Below, piece after piece: positions 10,290 through 20,998 of a stretch of 64,000 nt of DNA. Position numbers and translations under genes: made by a program. The DNA is taken from NCBI RefSeq assembly GCF_002079055.1, contig NC_047490.1, positions 434,001-498,000 of the forward strand. The letters run 5' to 3'. Under the pieces are notes generated by a model. It searched no databases. It worked only from the letters and a program-made list of their open reading frames with translations, and was not told the origin of the DNA. Source of the stretch: Saccharomyces paradoxus. Its lineage: Eukaryota; Ascomycota; Saccharomycetes; Saccharomycetales; Saccharomycetaceae. How positions within the stretch are numbered: the stretch's first letter is position 1; each line of letters begins with the position of its first letter.

Positions 10290-11000
10290 TACTTTCCGGT
10301 GGCCGGTTTATTTGGGGGAATCTGTCTGACCGTTTAAAGTTGCTTTAGACTGGACACCGGTTGAAATTCTGATAGCACCTCTCTTTATCCAGTTTTGAAA
10401 TTTCTTATTGTCATTGAAATCATTTAACTTTTCCCACGATAAGCGGGTAATAGTCTAATTACTGCATTAAAACGTTATTTCCCCGGAAAGAAAAACAGTA
10501 TAAACATAACATTTAATACTTTTAAAAATCCTCAAGGTATGCGATACACAACTAGGAGGTTTCTGTCCATTAGCTGTTAGCCTATTTATCTTTATATACT
10601 ACACTGAAAATAGGTGAGCCATGCTTGGTATATTATTGGATAGGTAGGCTCTCTTCTTTTCGTAAAGATACTTGTATATAATCTAAATGAAAGAAAATAG
10701 TAAAAAAGACTACAAACTTCAAACATCAATGTTTTCACATAAATATTGTTGCTGGAAATTAGCAATAATAGACGTTTTGTATATTATTCATCTCGCTCAC
10801 TGCTTATAATCACCTTCAACGGCAGTGCATGCCCCGGCCAATCAAAGCGCATTGTGAAGTCGCCTAGGAAGGGGCCGCCTCATCATTGTTGAAGTTTATG
10901 TTAAATTAAATAGTAGATTCAGTGAAGGTATTATACACTCACCACTAAAACAACTTAAACCGGATTGTGAAAGTATAACTGTGGCCGTGAGGATAGGAAA
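10290..11000. other. Divergent intergenic region MED2 / ATP16
   Basis: 711 bases holding both promoters. A GC-rich patch with CCGGTGGCCGG near 10296-10306 lies just before MED2. CCAAT-like GGCCAATCA near 10836-10844 could bind the Hap complex for ATP16 (inference). Confidence 0.5.
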
Positions 11001-11480
11001 ATGTTACGTTCAATTGTTGGCAAAAGTTCAAGATCATTGAATTTCGTTGCTAAGCGTTCATATGCGGAAGCTGCTGCCGCAACATCAGGTTTGAAATTAC
11101 AGTTTGCCCTACCACATGAAACTTTATATAGCGGCTCCGAAGTAACTCAAGTAAATCTACCTGCTAAATCAGGACGTATTGGTGTACTGGCCAATCATGT
11201 TCCCACTGTCGAGCAATTGCTACCAGGTGTCGTTGAAGTTATGGAAGGCTCTAATTCTAAGAAATTCTTTATATCAGGTGGTTTTGCGACTGTTCAACCG
11301 GATTCGCAATTATGTGTGACTGCGATTGAAGCTTTCCCATTGGAGTCCTTTTCACAGGAAAATTTAAAAAATTTGTTAACAGAAGCCAAGAAAAACGCTA
11401 GTTCATCTGATGCCAGGGAAGCTGCAGAAGCTGCAATTCAAGTAGAAGTTTTAGAAGATTTACAATCTGTATTAAAATAG
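11001..11480 (+). CDS. ATP16: Atp16, delta subunit of mitochondrial F1-ATP synthase
   Basis: 159 aa, one residue shorter than I recall for S. cerevisiae (160), with the difference in the presequence. Residues 1-22 are basic and Ser-rich without acidic residues (MLRSIVGKSSRSLNFVAKRS), a mitochondrial targeting peptide. An N-terminal beta-sandwich (LKLQFALPHETLYSG, TQVNLPAKSGRIGVLANHVPT) and an Ala/Glu-rich C-terminal helical hairpin follow, as in bacterial epsilon. Family knowledge: part of the central stalk that couples rotation to ATP synthesis; loss destabilises mtDNA. The frame is intact. Confidence 0.96.
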   Translation: MLRSIVGKSSRSLNFVAKRSYAEAAAATSGLKLQFALPHETLYSGSEVTQVNLPAKSGRIGVLANHVPTVEQLLPGVVEVMEGSNSKKFFISGGFATVQPDSQLCVTAIEAFPLESFSQENLKNLLTEAKKNASSSDAREAAEAAIQVEVLEDLQSVLK

Positions 11481-12654
11481 CGTTCTTATTATACGCATTC
11501 CAGAACTTGAAGAGAAAAGTCCACTTTTTTTTAAATATTAGCAAGCAGCTTGCTTGAATGCGCAAAATTTATTGCTTGTTCTACTCGAATTCAAGCTTTC
11601 ATTTTGGTTGATGTCTTAAGTATACAGGGAGACCATTTATTAGCGTATATACAGAAAAAAATTTATTATTTTATATTCAAGAAAACACGAAAACAAAGAC
11701 GAAAACATTGGCATGTACTTTTCATAGCTAGCAGACTTGGAAAATAACTTTTTTTTTTAACTATTTTTCGAATCTTGTATTTTGGGTCCTACTTAAAAAT
11801 TCATTGTTTTTTATTTTGAGAAGCTTTCACTTCTATATGTTTTCTCTATTTATGTTTAGTCCTTTTATCGAAGCAAAATGTTACTGCCAGCGTTTTATTT
11901 TTAAAAATTATTAAAAAACATCGATGTTCTAACCAAACCAGTGTTTCCCCATATTCCGGTCAGTGATTACACCAGCTATTTAAGTTTGAAAAATTTCTCT
12001 CACGCTAAATCATCGCTAGGGGAGGGAACCTGAATCCGACAACAAAATATCAGGTTATAAAAGTACGCGAACAAGATACGTTGAGGAGGCTTCCATGATG
12101 AGACACTTTGATTAGGAAGGGAAGCTCATTAGGTGCTCTATTGATGGTGATGTTAAATCCCAGTTACCTAACCACAAAATAGAAAAAAAATTATCGGGCA
12201 TTCATGTGAATGAGATTTATAAAGTAAAAGCAGCCTGTAGACCTCTTAAAGGAGACACTTCCCACTGCCTATGTTTTTCAAACGCGTTTACCACGGATTG
12301 AAAAAGAAATTCAAGATTTTCGCGTTTGAAAAATTAAACTAAACAAATAACTCGAGGAAGGACGCGTCGAAAAAAATCGCGTCTTTCCTACGTTACGATT
12401 CTTGCATACATATATACAGTATCAATATTAGCAGAACCAATGTTCATTAATATGTTTTATATATATATGTATATATATAGAAGGTGCCGAAAAAGCATTC
12501 TGTTTGCTATTATTATTGCTTTAATTGCTAATTTTTTTTTATATTATCGTGAAAATATAATAACTATTCCAATATAAAGAAAATCCACAACAGGAAAAGG
12601 ACAGGTCAAATAAAAAACAATTCAATTGAAGACTGCTTTACAGAAAATAAAACA
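11481..12654. other. Intergenic region ATP16-MCD1 with MCD1 promoter
   Basis: 1174 bases. The first 700 hold no gene that I recognise. MCB boxes lie at 12282-12287 and 12362-12367. TA-rich runs are near 12400-12480. The short open frame 11550-11747 has no features. Confidence 0.6.
12282..12384. promoter_or_regulatory. MCB cluster (MBF sites) upstream of MCD1
   Basis: ACGCGT occurs at 12282-12287 and 12362-12367. Related CGCGT/CGCGTTT cores are near 12320 and 12378. Together they lie 270-375 bases before the MCD1 ATG, consistent with its known G1/S expression. Confidence 0.75.
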
Positions 12655-14349
12655 ATGGTTACAGAAAATCCTCAACGTCTTACTGTTTTAAGACTCGCTA
12701 CCAATAAGGGTCCGCTAGCTCAAATATGGCTTGCTTCGAATATGTCAAATATACCGAGAGGCTCCGTTATCCAAACTCACATTGCTGAATCAGCAAAAGA
12801 AATTGCAAAAGCTTCTGGCTGTGATGACGAATCAGGGGATAATGAATACATAACTCTACGAACATCAGGGGAATTACTTCAAGGCATCGTACGTGTATAT
12901 TCCAAACAGGCCACTTTCCTACTTACGGATATAAAAGACACATTAACAAAAATTAGCATGCTATTTAGAACAAATCAGAAGATGAACACCACAGTAAGCA
13001 GACTAAATACTGTCACGAGGGTTCATCAATTGATGCTAGAGGATGCGGTTACAGAAAGAGAAGTTTTAGTCACACCAGGGCTAGAGTTCTTAGATGATAC
13101 CACCATACCAGCAGGCTTAATGGCGCAGGAGAACTCAATGGAAAGAAAAGTTCAGGGGGCTGCTCCTTGGGATACCTCACTTGAAGTTGGCAGACGATTC
13201 AGTCCAGATGAAGATTTCGAGCATAATTTGTCTGGTATGGACCTTGATTTTGACATCGAAGAAGGCCCGATAACTTCAAAATCTTGGGAAGAAGGAACAA
13301 GACAAAGCTCGCGCAGCTTTGGTGCACACGAAAATTACATACAAGATGATGATTTCCCTCTTGATGATGCCGGAACTGTTGATTGGGACCTGGGGATTAC
13401 CGAAAAAAATGGCCATAACAACGATGATGACGATAACTCTGTTGAACAAGGAAGAAGGCTTGGTGAATCAATTATGTCTGAGGAACCTACAGATTTTGGA
13501 TTTGATCTGGATATAGAAAAAGAAACGCCTATGGGCGATATAGATATGGCAGCCGATGTCATGACAGAATCACAACCAAAGCAAAAAAGCACAAGAAGAA
13601 ACCCAAAGTTACTGAATACCAGAAACATCCAAATCGATGAGGAAACAGAAAAGTCAGAGAGCTCAGTTTCCTCCAACACATACAAAGAGGAAGGACCAAA
13701 CAACTTATTAATTTCCCAGTCCGCCAATTCTACAACTAAAAGATTATGGAGTGAAATGGCTGGAAGTATGTCTTATTTACCGGATTTAATTCTTAAGAAC
13801 TTCTTATCGTATGACTCCCTAAAGAAAAGAAAAATTAAAAACAGACCAGAGGGCCCAATCGAAGAGCCTGAGTTAAACGTATCGCTTAATCTTAGCGACG
13901 ACGTGATTAGCAACGCGGGAACAAACAACGAATCATTCAATGAACTGACTGATAACATGTCGGACTTCGTGCCAATTGACGCCGACTTGAATGAGGCTCC
14001 TTTTCCTGAAGATGGTGTTGCAGGAACGAAGACGGGAAGTGAGACCACTACCCAAACTGAAAAGGTTCGTCTTGCTTCCGGTGAGGTCGCTTCTAAGGCT
14101 ATTGTTCAAATGGCGAAGATTTTAAGGAAAAAACTAACCGAAGAAAATGAAGTAATATTCACAGATGTACTGAAAAGTCAAGCAGATACAGAACTAGAAA
14201 ATATTACCAAAAGAGAAGCCAGTAAGGGGTTTTTCGATATTTTATCACTTGCTACAGAAGGATGTATTGATTTGGGTCAAACAGAAACGTTCGGCAATAT
14301 TAAAATAGACGCCAAACCTGCTTTATTTGAAAGGTTTATTCACGCTTGA
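12655..14349 (+). CDS. MCD1: Mcd1/Scc1, mitotic cohesin alpha-kleisin
   Basis: 564 aa, against 566 in S. cerevisiae. The N-terminal Rad21/Rec8 domain (about 1-105: LAQIWLASNMSNIPRG, RVYSKQATFLLTDIKD) binds the Smc3 neck. Two separase sites of ExxR type are visible: E177-V-G-R180 and E264-Q-G-R267, each followed by a second Arg. An acidic, Ser-rich middle is expected to bind Scc3 and Pds5. The C-terminal winged helix (about 480-564: ASKAIVQMAKILRKKL, FFDILSLATEG) binds Smc1. Family knowledge: it closes the cohesin ring until separase cuts it at anaphase. MCB boxes upstream agree with cell-cycle control. Confidence 0.97.
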   Translation: MVTENPQRLTVLRLATNKGPLAQIWLASNMSNIPRGSVIQTHIAESAKEIAKASGCDDESGDNEYITLRTSGELLQGIVRVYSKQATFLLTDIKDTLTKISMLFRTNQKMNTTVSRLNTVTRVHQLMLEDAVTEREVLVTPGLEFLDDTTIPAGLMAQENSMERKVQGAAPWDTSLEVGRRFSPDEDFEHNLSGMDLDFDIEEGPITSKSWEEGTRQSSRSFGAHENYIQDDDFPLDDAGTVDWDLGITEKNGHNNDDDDNSVEQGRRLGESIMSEEPTDFGFDLDIEKETPMGDIDMAADVMTESQPKQKSTRRNPKLLNTRNIQIDEETEKSESSVSSNTYKEEGPNNLLISQSANSTTKRLWSEMAGSMSYLPDLILKNFLSYDSLKKRKIKNRPEGPIEEPELNVSLNLSDDVISNAGTNNESFNELTDNMSDFVPIDADLNEAPFPEDGVAGTKTGSETTTQTEKVRLASGEVASKAIVQMAKILRKKLTEENEVIFTDVLKSQADTELENITKREASKGFFDILSLATEGCIDLGQTETFGNIKIDAKPALFERFIHA

Positions 14350-14961
14350 AACCTTGCTTTCCTAAGCAGATTTTTTTGCAGCTGGTATAAGCTGATGCAT
14401 ACATAGATCAAGGACTTTGATATATAATGTTGTCAATATTTAATATAAATATTCACAAATTACGATAGACACGAATTAATGCAATAGAGCCACTAGTAAT
14501 CATAAGGCAGGATAATTTTGGCGACTCTACAGACTTGGTGTATACAACAGAATTTAATCTAAGGTTTGCGTTGTCAAATAAGACGCACATTCAGATTGTT
14601 ATTTTAACTACTGATATTTGCATTTGTGCATTTATGTGCACCGGTGCAGCTGAAGTTTTTTCATATAAGCCTTGGCATTGAAAGAAAGGTCCATTGTAAG
14701 TGCTATATACTGACCAACTTACATAATCTTATACAACCCTGGTAATAAAACCACATCTAGAAGGTTTTCCAGGCCAAACGATCTTCCTTTTTATTAACTT
14801 TGGCATATTAGTTGCCAGAGGAAACATTATGCACTCGTGAAAGGCCCAACTCTTAATCTAATATACAACACACTAAAGTTCAACGATCTCCGGGATAAAG
14901 CGCCTTGAACGTCTTACGATATTCTCAAAGAAAGAAAAGAAAATGAGGAAATTTTGAACTT
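14350..14961. other. Convergent intergenic region MCD1 / NHP10
   Basis: 612 bases between two 3' ends, AT-rich. I see no gene or tRNA. Confidence 0.55.
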
Positions 14962-15573
14962 TCAGTTAGAGGAAATTAAAGTTCCGTCTTCACCTCCTTT
15001 GGATTCATCCACTCTAGTAGATGATCCGTCCTCGTTGTTTTTTATCTTCTGTTCGTTTTCTTCCTTGTCATCGTCTGCATCTACATTAGATATTTTTTTA
15101 TTATATATTTCCATTTCCATCTGGTACCTTTCTCTGTCCTCACTATAAAGCTTATAGTACGGTTTCCTATCCTGTTCATTAAGATTTTTCCAGCCTTCCG
15201 CCAGATCTCTTGTTACGTCCAAAGAACCATTCTGCCTAATTCTTTCTTTGTTCATTTCGCAATACAATAAATAAGCATTTGTGGGCCTCTTAGGCATATT
15301 TGGATCTCTTTCCTTTACTTTATGTCTTTTGGTTTTCGATTTTCGAAACGGTTTCGTCAACAGTTCCTGTTTGAATGAGGCCAGGGTCGGCAATGGATCC
15401 TCGCAATTTAATTCAGGATCAAGTTCTATCCTAGATTCCAACCTCTCCAGTAAAACACCGTACTCTAATTTGAGTCTTTTTACCGAAAGTCTTGACCTTT
15501 GGATTGCAAGTCCAAGTACCACATTCTGATCTTTCAACTCTTCAAGTCTGTGTTTTTTTTCTTCAACTGACAT
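14962..15573 (-). CDS. NHP10: Nhp10, HMG-box subunit of the INO80 remodeler
   Basis: 203 aa, as in S. cerevisiae. The N-terminal coiled-coil-like part (1-60) precedes a basic KSKTKRHK stretch. The HMG box spans about residues 91-160: PKRPTNAYLLYCEMNKERIR, TRDLAEGWKNLNEQDRKPYY and LYSEDRERYQMEME. An acidic tail (about 165-203) follows. Family knowledge: Nhp10 binds DNA ends and nucleosomes and recruits INO80 to double-strand breaks. It is divergent from RMD1. Confidence 0.96.
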   Translation of the reverse strand: MSVEEKKHRLEELKDQNVVLGLAIQRSRLSVKRLKLEYGVLLERLESRIELDPELNCEDPLPTLASFKQELLTKPFRKSKTKRHKVKERDPNMPKRPTNAYLLYCEMNKERIRQNGSLDVTRDLAEGWKNLNEQDRKPYYKLYSEDRERYQMEMEIYNKKISNVDADDDKEENEQKIKNNEDGSSTRVDESKGGEDGTLISSN

Positions 15574-15978
15574 TTCTTATGTGCTATTATCACCTATATC
15601 GTGGCTGCTTCTCATCCAATTCTAGCCCTAGAACGATTTGATATTAATGTGCGTGGTAACCATTTCCTTATATATTAATTGAAATCCTTCCTTTCTCAGA
15701 AGAAAATCTTTTTTTAAGGAAAATGGAGAACCGTCGGCTCCTTTTGCTTTACTGGTGTATTCTTGTTTTTTCAGTTTGATAATGCGATTTAGGGCGAAAA
15801 ACTGCTGACAATACCTTGTCCGCTTTCGTGCACAAGATTTCTCTTAGCATGAAAATATACCAAGTAACCATAAAATTATTTCTTCGGCAACTATCACTGT
15901 AATTACAGCTAAACAAATTGGCTCAACGGCTATTCAACTTAAATTACGGTTTTAAATATATTTAATATTTATTTAATC
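15574..15978. other. Divergent promoter region NHP10 / RMD1
   Basis: 405 bases, AT-rich near both starts. No specific site is called. Confidence 0.5.
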
Positions 15979-17271
15979 ATGGTAGATAGTAATAATGATC
16001 AACCGGAACGCCAGGCATTGCTTGATAATGACCTGCAAACGTCAAATAACAGTAAACCATCAATGGTCCAGAAAAAGTACATACCCACCCCGCAAGATAC
16101 AAGAAAGTCTAGAGCAGCATATACAGGAAGTGCCATGATCAATCCGATAAGCAAGCAAAGTCGTACAGGGGCAGGTGCTCAAAGAACATCACGCACAGCA
16201 CAGAAACTAAAACTTCTACCAGAAGAACCATTCCAAAGAGATGGCGAAAGACTTTCAGATTTAAAGAATCAGGAGGTATATTCCCAAGTAAATAGAATAA
16301 AAGATAAGCCTGCTAGAAGAGATGCTGAAAAGTTAGGAAAAGCTCACAGACATTTGCTCCCCAGATCCACTGCATATTGTACCGCTAGCAGTTACAATAT
16401 GAAAGAGCTGATAAGGTGGTTAAAGGACTGTCGAAAGTTACACCACACTCATCCTAAGTTATTTGATGAATGCTTGTACACCCCTTTTATTTACAACGAT
16501 TGGAGGGGAGACAAAAGATTTGAGCATGAAGATGTCATTAGGTTAGACGATGAGGGTGGTGAAATTATTGTTAGTGACAAGCACCCAGATCTGTTTATCT
16601 TTGAATATGGTGTGGTTGTTATGTGGGGGTTTACTGAAAGAGAAGAAAAGGCATTTTTAAACGATATAGAGAGGTTCGAAAAAGAAAAATTGGCAGAAGA
16701 AGATATTCAAGTTGAAGAGTTTAATTATTATGTCACAAAAAGTTACCAACCGAGGATATATAACGATTTCATTACCTTGAGAGATGGTTCAAATTACATG
16801 GTAAAACTCTCTATATCTCACGCAATTGCTCAAAGCGTAAAAATTTCACTCTTCGAAGAGCTAGTAGATAATACTATTGAAGATACTCAGGACATACCGC
16901 AAGAAATTGCATACAGTGGGAAGGTTTCTATGAGCAAAGAAGATATAATGAAAAGTATAGGGGAGCTGTTCATTTTGAGGATAAATATCAATCTGCATGG
17001 ATCAGTTCTAGACTCTCCTGAGATTATGTGGTCAGAACCACAATTAGAACCCATATACCAAGCAACAAGAGGTTACTTGGAGATTAATCAGCGCGTTTCA
17101 CTTTTAAACCAAAGACTAGAGGTCATTTCAGATCTTCTTCAAATGCTGAAGGAACAGCTGGGCCATTCTCATGAAGAATATCTTGAATTTATTGTCATAT
17201 TGCTAGTGGGTGTGGAGGTCCTAATATCGGTGATCAATATAGTTGTTGACATGTTGGCAAGTCAGCATTGA
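15979..17271 (+). CDS. RMD1: Rmd1, DUF155 family protein
   Basis: 430 aa, equal to S. cerevisiae Rmd1. The basic, disordered N-terminus (1-130) is followed by a DUF155/RMND1-type domain (about 130-385: the IFEYGVVVMWGF motif, then LRDGSNYMVKLSISHAIAQS and a WSEPQLEPIYQATRGYLEIN block). A C-terminal hydrophobic segment (about 405-427: YLEFIVILLVGVEVLISVIN) is expected to anchor it in the membrane. Family knowledge: Rmd1 is needed for sporulation and is linked to V-ATPase function; its human relative RMND1 acts in mitochondrial translation. It is the last gene on the left of the centromere. Confidence 0.96.
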   Translation: MVDSNNDQPERQALLDNDLQTSNNSKPSMVQKKYIPTPQDTRKSRAAYTGSAMINPISKQSRTGAGAQRTSRTAQKLKLLPEEPFQRDGERLSDLKNQEVYSQVNRIKDKPARRDAEKLGKAHRHLLPRSTAYCTASSYNMKELIRWLKDCRKLHHTHPKLFDECLYTPFIYNDWRGDKRFEHEDVIRLDDEGGEIIVSDKHPDLFIFEYGVVVMWGFTEREEKAFLNDIERFEKEKLAEEDIQVEEFNYYVTKSYQPRIYNDFITLRDGSNYMVKLSISHAIAQSVKISLFEELVDNTIEDTQDIPQEIAYSGKVSMSKEDIMKSIGELFILRININLHGSVLDSPEIMWSEPQLEPIYQATRGYLEINQRVSLLNQRLEVISDLLQMLKEQLGHSHEEYLEFIVILLVGVEVLISVINIVVDMLASQH

Positions 17272-17713
17272 AACGCTTGATGCGGTGTTTTCACAATCAA
17301 GTATCGGACCTTACTATTGACTTTATAACTTATGTAGGTAGTAATATTCTCACAAAACAATTACCGCAAAGCACTACTAGCAAGGTTTTTAACATTTTTC
17401 ATTGACTATATATATGCCATTCCACCATATAAGAAAATATCAAGTGCGTAAAAACATCGCGCAAAAATTTCGGAATATATGCGCGCATTTGCTGTGATAC
17501 ATACACGCAATATACAAATCTGCCTCATAAAGTCCGTAATATCTTTCGAAAAAAAACCAATCCTGCAATACTGTTTATCGGTAAGAGAAGCTCTTAAGTA
17601 ATTACTTATTTTTTTCTGTGAGAAGTACACATCTACATACATATAAGCAGCATTTATTAGATTTAAATTATGTTTGAGTCTCAAGCAGCAGCTTTGTGAA
17701 AATTGGATTATGG
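17272..17713. other. Pericentromeric intergenic DNA, left side
   Basis: 442 bases between RMD1 and CDEI. There are no convincing ORFs, repeats or LTR pieces. Confidence 0.6.
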
Positions 17714-17832
17714 ATCACATGTTATAATTTTAAATATTTTATTTTTAGAATTAATATAATGAAAAAAATATATTTATAATGTTCTTATAAAAAATCAATC
17801 TTTTAGTAGTATTTGATTTCCGAACAGAAAAA
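17714..17832 (+). other. CEN4: Point centromere CEN4 (CDEI-CDEII-CDEIII)
   Basis: CDEI ATCACATG at 17714-17721 matches RTCACRTG perfectly (Cbf1 site). CDEII is 17722-17807, 86 bp with only seven G/C (about 92% A+T), in long A and T runs. CDEIII starts at about 17808 as AGTATTTGATTTCCGAA with the essential TTCCGAA/CCG core at 17818-17824, followed by an A run (CBF3 site). Gene order (RMD1 to the left, NTH1 to the right) identifies it as CEN4. Family knowledge: one Cse4 nucleosome assembles here and supports a single microtubule attachment. Confidence 0.96.
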
Positions 17833-18172
17833 AAAGATCAATAAAAAGAAATATTATTTACTGTTCCTGAAAAAGGCACGCTGCAGAGGCAGCCAAATGA
17901 CGGGCGCCACGTGACATACATACATTCACGGAGAATATGGGGTATACGTGTATGCTCAAGTTTTTCTACCCCGCTTTCTGATTCTATCATCACAATTTTT
18001 ATGCCAGTGAACTTCGAGACTAGCATTGGTTTCATTTAATTTACATAAAATCATAATAATCAGAAGTATGAAATTGTAGATGAACCTCCATGATTTAGAA
18101 TTATCTATTTGCGGATATAAAGAGGATTTAGCTACCCAGGAAGCTACACCTGAAGTATATATATTATTTGAA
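17833..18172. other. Pericentromeric intergenic DNA, right side
   Basis: 340 bases from CDEIII to the NTH1 stop. A GCCACGTGAC E-box-like site is near 17907-17916. No gene. Confidence 0.55.
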
Positions 18173-20428
18173 CTATAGTCCATAAAGGTTTCTTTCTTGA
18201 GGTCTTAAACTGCTAAAGAATGATATTGGTGGAATGCAAGCACCAAGCGCTCTTCTTGCGTGACTGTTCATGTACTTCAAACCAAGAATATAACTGGCAT
18301 TGACCCATCCAAAGCCTTCAGTAGCGGCACCTTTAAAGTCAGCACCTTGATTACCGTATTCCGCTTCGACACGGTGAGGATCTGTCCCTCTTGTGACATC
18401 ATATTTTTCAACTACAATACCATTATAATCAACAAAAGCCTTTGTCATCATGAAAAGCCATCTGTAAGCTAGCCTATTCGTCACAGTTAAATAACCATAA
18501 GAACGAAGACCTTCCCAAGCAAGAATTTGATGAGGTGCCCAACCGAATGGATAGTCCCATTGCCTAATCGGTCTCGAAATAGAAATTGGGCCTCTAGAAC
18601 GTTCTGTACAAGCCGCTAAACCTCCAAGCATCTCCAACTTAGGTAATGCTTTGTCCACCATTTTCTGCGCTTGCTCCTTCGTTGCAAGTCCAGCCCATAA
18701 GGCCCAAAATGTAGTTGCCGATTCGTATGACGTTCTATGTTTGATCTTTGTGTTATAGTCGAAGAAAAAGCCCGACTCATCATCCCACATATATTTCGTA
18801 ATCTTTTCCTGTCTGATTTTAGCCATTTCTTTCCACGTATCTGAAGTTGTTGTTGAATGGTCCAAAGGATCTTCATATTTATCATCGCAGAATTCCTTTA
18901 TAAAGTTTGCAATATCAATCTCATATTTGTAAAGAAGGGAGTTCAGATCAATAGTGGCCAAGTAGGCACATACGCCTTCAAATCTGTATGTGGTGTCATG
19001 TCCAGATTCTCTAACGCCACGGTCGTGAAGGAAAAATTCATCCAATTTAGGCTCCTTTATCTTACCATCGTTGTAAAGTTGCTTAAATTCATCCAATGTA
19101 ACGCCGTGTTTCGATGCATATGGTAGTAAAACGGTATCGAAGTGATCACTTTCAGTTTCTGGAGGAATACCGAGACCATTAGGATGGTATCTGGATAAAC
19201 CTGTTTCTGGATCAAGCCTTGGAGATGCGGTCCAAACAGTTTTATACTCTTTTATGCTGGCTTTAAAAGCTCTTTTCAACAAATCCACAGCATCGGGATT
19301 ACTCTTACCACCAAGTTTTTTGAATACTACTAAGGCCATTTCAGTTAAGAATGGAGGTTGTGATCTGCATAGATAGTAGCTTCTGTTAGCATTCAATATT
19401 TTGCCATAGTGATTGATCTCGAAAATAAAATGCTCTACCATACCCCTTGCAACATCAGTCTTGTTGGCTTCTAAGAGACCTAATGCCATCATGTAGGAAT
19501 CCCAACCATATAATTCATTGAATCTACCACCAGGAACAGCATAAGGGTAACCAATGAGAGTTTTTTCACCAGTAGAAGGATTGAAATGCTCTTCCATAGC
19601 TAATGCTAGTAAACCGGGCGTATCATTGACAGATTTGACGTATTCTGCGGTTATTTTTTTTGGTAAATATTCAACTTCTAATTTCAAAGATGGATGCATT
19701 TGAGAAGCTTGAACATAAAATTCGTATTGTTCTGGACAATCATAAGGAACATAAATTCTAGGGTTTTTTGCCCCCGGCGTATCAATCTTGGTATCTTTAG
19801 CAATTTCACCCACATTGTTCAGATCAACTCTTCTGGTTAGAGAGTTCCAAAACTGGGTGTTTATCAATCTCGATAATCTGTTGACAGGATTTTCGTTTAT
19901 ACGAGCTTCATCTAAGAAGATTTGGTGTCTGCCGAAACTCTTTGCAATGGTCAATTCCTGCAACAAATTAGATAACATATATGTACCCCTAATATTAATA
20001 TGCTTATAGCCGTAAGAGTTTGCGGTACCGACCTTCAAGACTTTTGGACCGGTATCCTCTATGGTGATCTGATAATTCTTATCGGTATCCTCAGCAGCCA
20101 GAAGTTCATTGAGTGTTTTATCAACATCTTCGATGAAGAAACGACGGTTACCTTGACTGCTTGAATAGGTATCATCCTCAGAACCACGCCTAGTCTGTTG
20201 AAGTTTACCAAAACCAGTTTTCTTGAAAGGAGATACATTATCGAAAACACTCATAGTCCTCGTACGATTAATCTTAGCGGGCTTTGCCTGCTTCTGCTTT
20301 CTTGGATCTGTTGGAGGGCCGTAGTAGACTTCCGCATTCGAAAATGGATCATTGAACTCACTTAGTGACGACAATCTCCTTTGACGGCCTTGAGCCACTG
20401 GTCCTTGGCTCGTATTAACTTGACTCAT
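18173..20428 (-). CDS. NTH1: Nth1, neutral (cytosolic) trehalase, GH37
   Basis: 751 aa, the S. cerevisiae length. Trehalose hydrolysis to two glucoses. The N-terminal regulatory tail has PKA-type sites: RRLSS (Ser20/21), RTRTMS (about Ser60) and RRGSED (about Ser83), which when phosphorylated recruit 14-3-3 (Bmh1/2). A calcium-binding EF-like loop [12 protein letters not shown] lies at about 114-125. GH37 signatures [16 protein letters not shown] and [10 protein letters not shown] are present, as is [10 protein letters not shown]-type catalytic context (here [10 protein letters not shown]). Glycine-rich [17 protein letters not shown] near the C-terminus completes the lid region. Stress elements upstream fit STRE control. 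It is divergent from YRB1. Confidence 0.97.
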   Translation of the reverse strand: MSQVNTSQGPVAQGRQRRLSSLSEFNDPFSNAEVYYGPPTDPRKQKQAKPAKINRTRTMSVFDNVSPFKKTGFGKLQQTRRGSEDDTYSSSQGNRRFFIEDVDKTLNELLAAEDTDKNYQITIEDTGPKVLKVGTANSYGYKHINIRGTYMLSNLLQELTIAKSFGRHQIFLDEARINENPVNRLSRLINTQFWNSLTRRVDLNNVGEIAKDTKIDTPGAKNPRIYVPYDCPEQYEFYVQASQMHPSLKLEVEYLPKKITAEYVKSVNDTPGLLALAMEEHFNPSTGEKTLIGYPYAVPGGRFNELYGWDSYMMALGLLEANKTDVARGMVEHFIFEINHYGKILNANRSYYLCRSQPPFLTEMALVVFKKLGGKSNPDAVDLLKRAFKASIKEYKTVWTASPRLDPETGLSRYHPNGLGIPPETESDHFDTVLLPYASKHGVTLDEFKQLYNDGKIKEPKLDEFFLHDRGVRESGHDTTYRFEGVCAYLATIDLNSLLYKYEIDIANFIKEFCDDKYEDPLDHSTTTSDTWKEMAKIRQEKITKYMWDDESGFFFDYNTKIKHRTSYESATTFWALWAGLATKEQAQKMVDKALPKLEMLGGLAACTERSRGPISISRPIRQWDYPFGWAPHQILAWEGLRSYGYLTVTNRLAYRWLFMMTKAFVDYNGIVVEKYDVTRGTDPHRVEAEYGNQGADFKGAATEGFGWVNASYILGLKYMNSHARRALGACIPPISFFSSLRPQERNLYGL

Positions 20429-20998
20429 TTTAGTATGTTTTTTCTTTGAGATGATTTTTTTTTTATTTTATCAGGCGTTCTTATATCTAATAATCTCCTT
20501 AAAATCTAATGCAGTTAGTTCTGAAATCAGGTAATATATAATTTTCTTCTCAATATTATAATATTTGCTTTATGGAAAACGATAGGGGGAAATTGCTAGC
20601 TAATGTTTTGCGATCTTTTTAGACCAATCTTGTACTTCGCTTGTGAAAAATCCCGTAAATCGGTGATCGCACAAGGTTCATATCAACACCACCGTGAACC
20701 AGTCTATATATAGCCTTATATAAGTATTGCTCTTTCAAACTTAAGATTTGGTGGCCTTCTTCAGTAACTAGGGGATAAGGGGCTTCGTCCTACACGATGC
20801 CCCGTCGTTTCTTTTTTCCTTTCTTTTTTCCGCCCAGCGGGAAGAACGCGGAAAAGCAAGAAACAAAACAAAAAAAAAATAAAAAAATGAAACAGAAACT
20901 AAATCTGATGGTGGAATTGATATTCAAATTGGAAAAGAAGAAAGGTCTTGTTTTATTTGAAGTTAAAGCAAAAAGATATATACTACTGTAGATAAAGA
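20429..20998. other. Divergent promoter region NTH1 / YRB1
   Basis: 570 bases. It holds three AGGGG stress elements, and an A-rich stretch precedes YRB1. A short open frame at 20797-20991 is unlikely to be a gene. Confidence 0.6.
20584..20782. promoter_or_regulatory. Stress-response elements (AGGGG) of NTH1
   Basis: AGGGG occurs at 20584-20588, 20770-20774 and 20778-20782, the last two as a tandem pair, within 160-355 bases of the NTH1 start. Msn2/Msn4 control of NTH1 is established. Confidence 0.65.
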
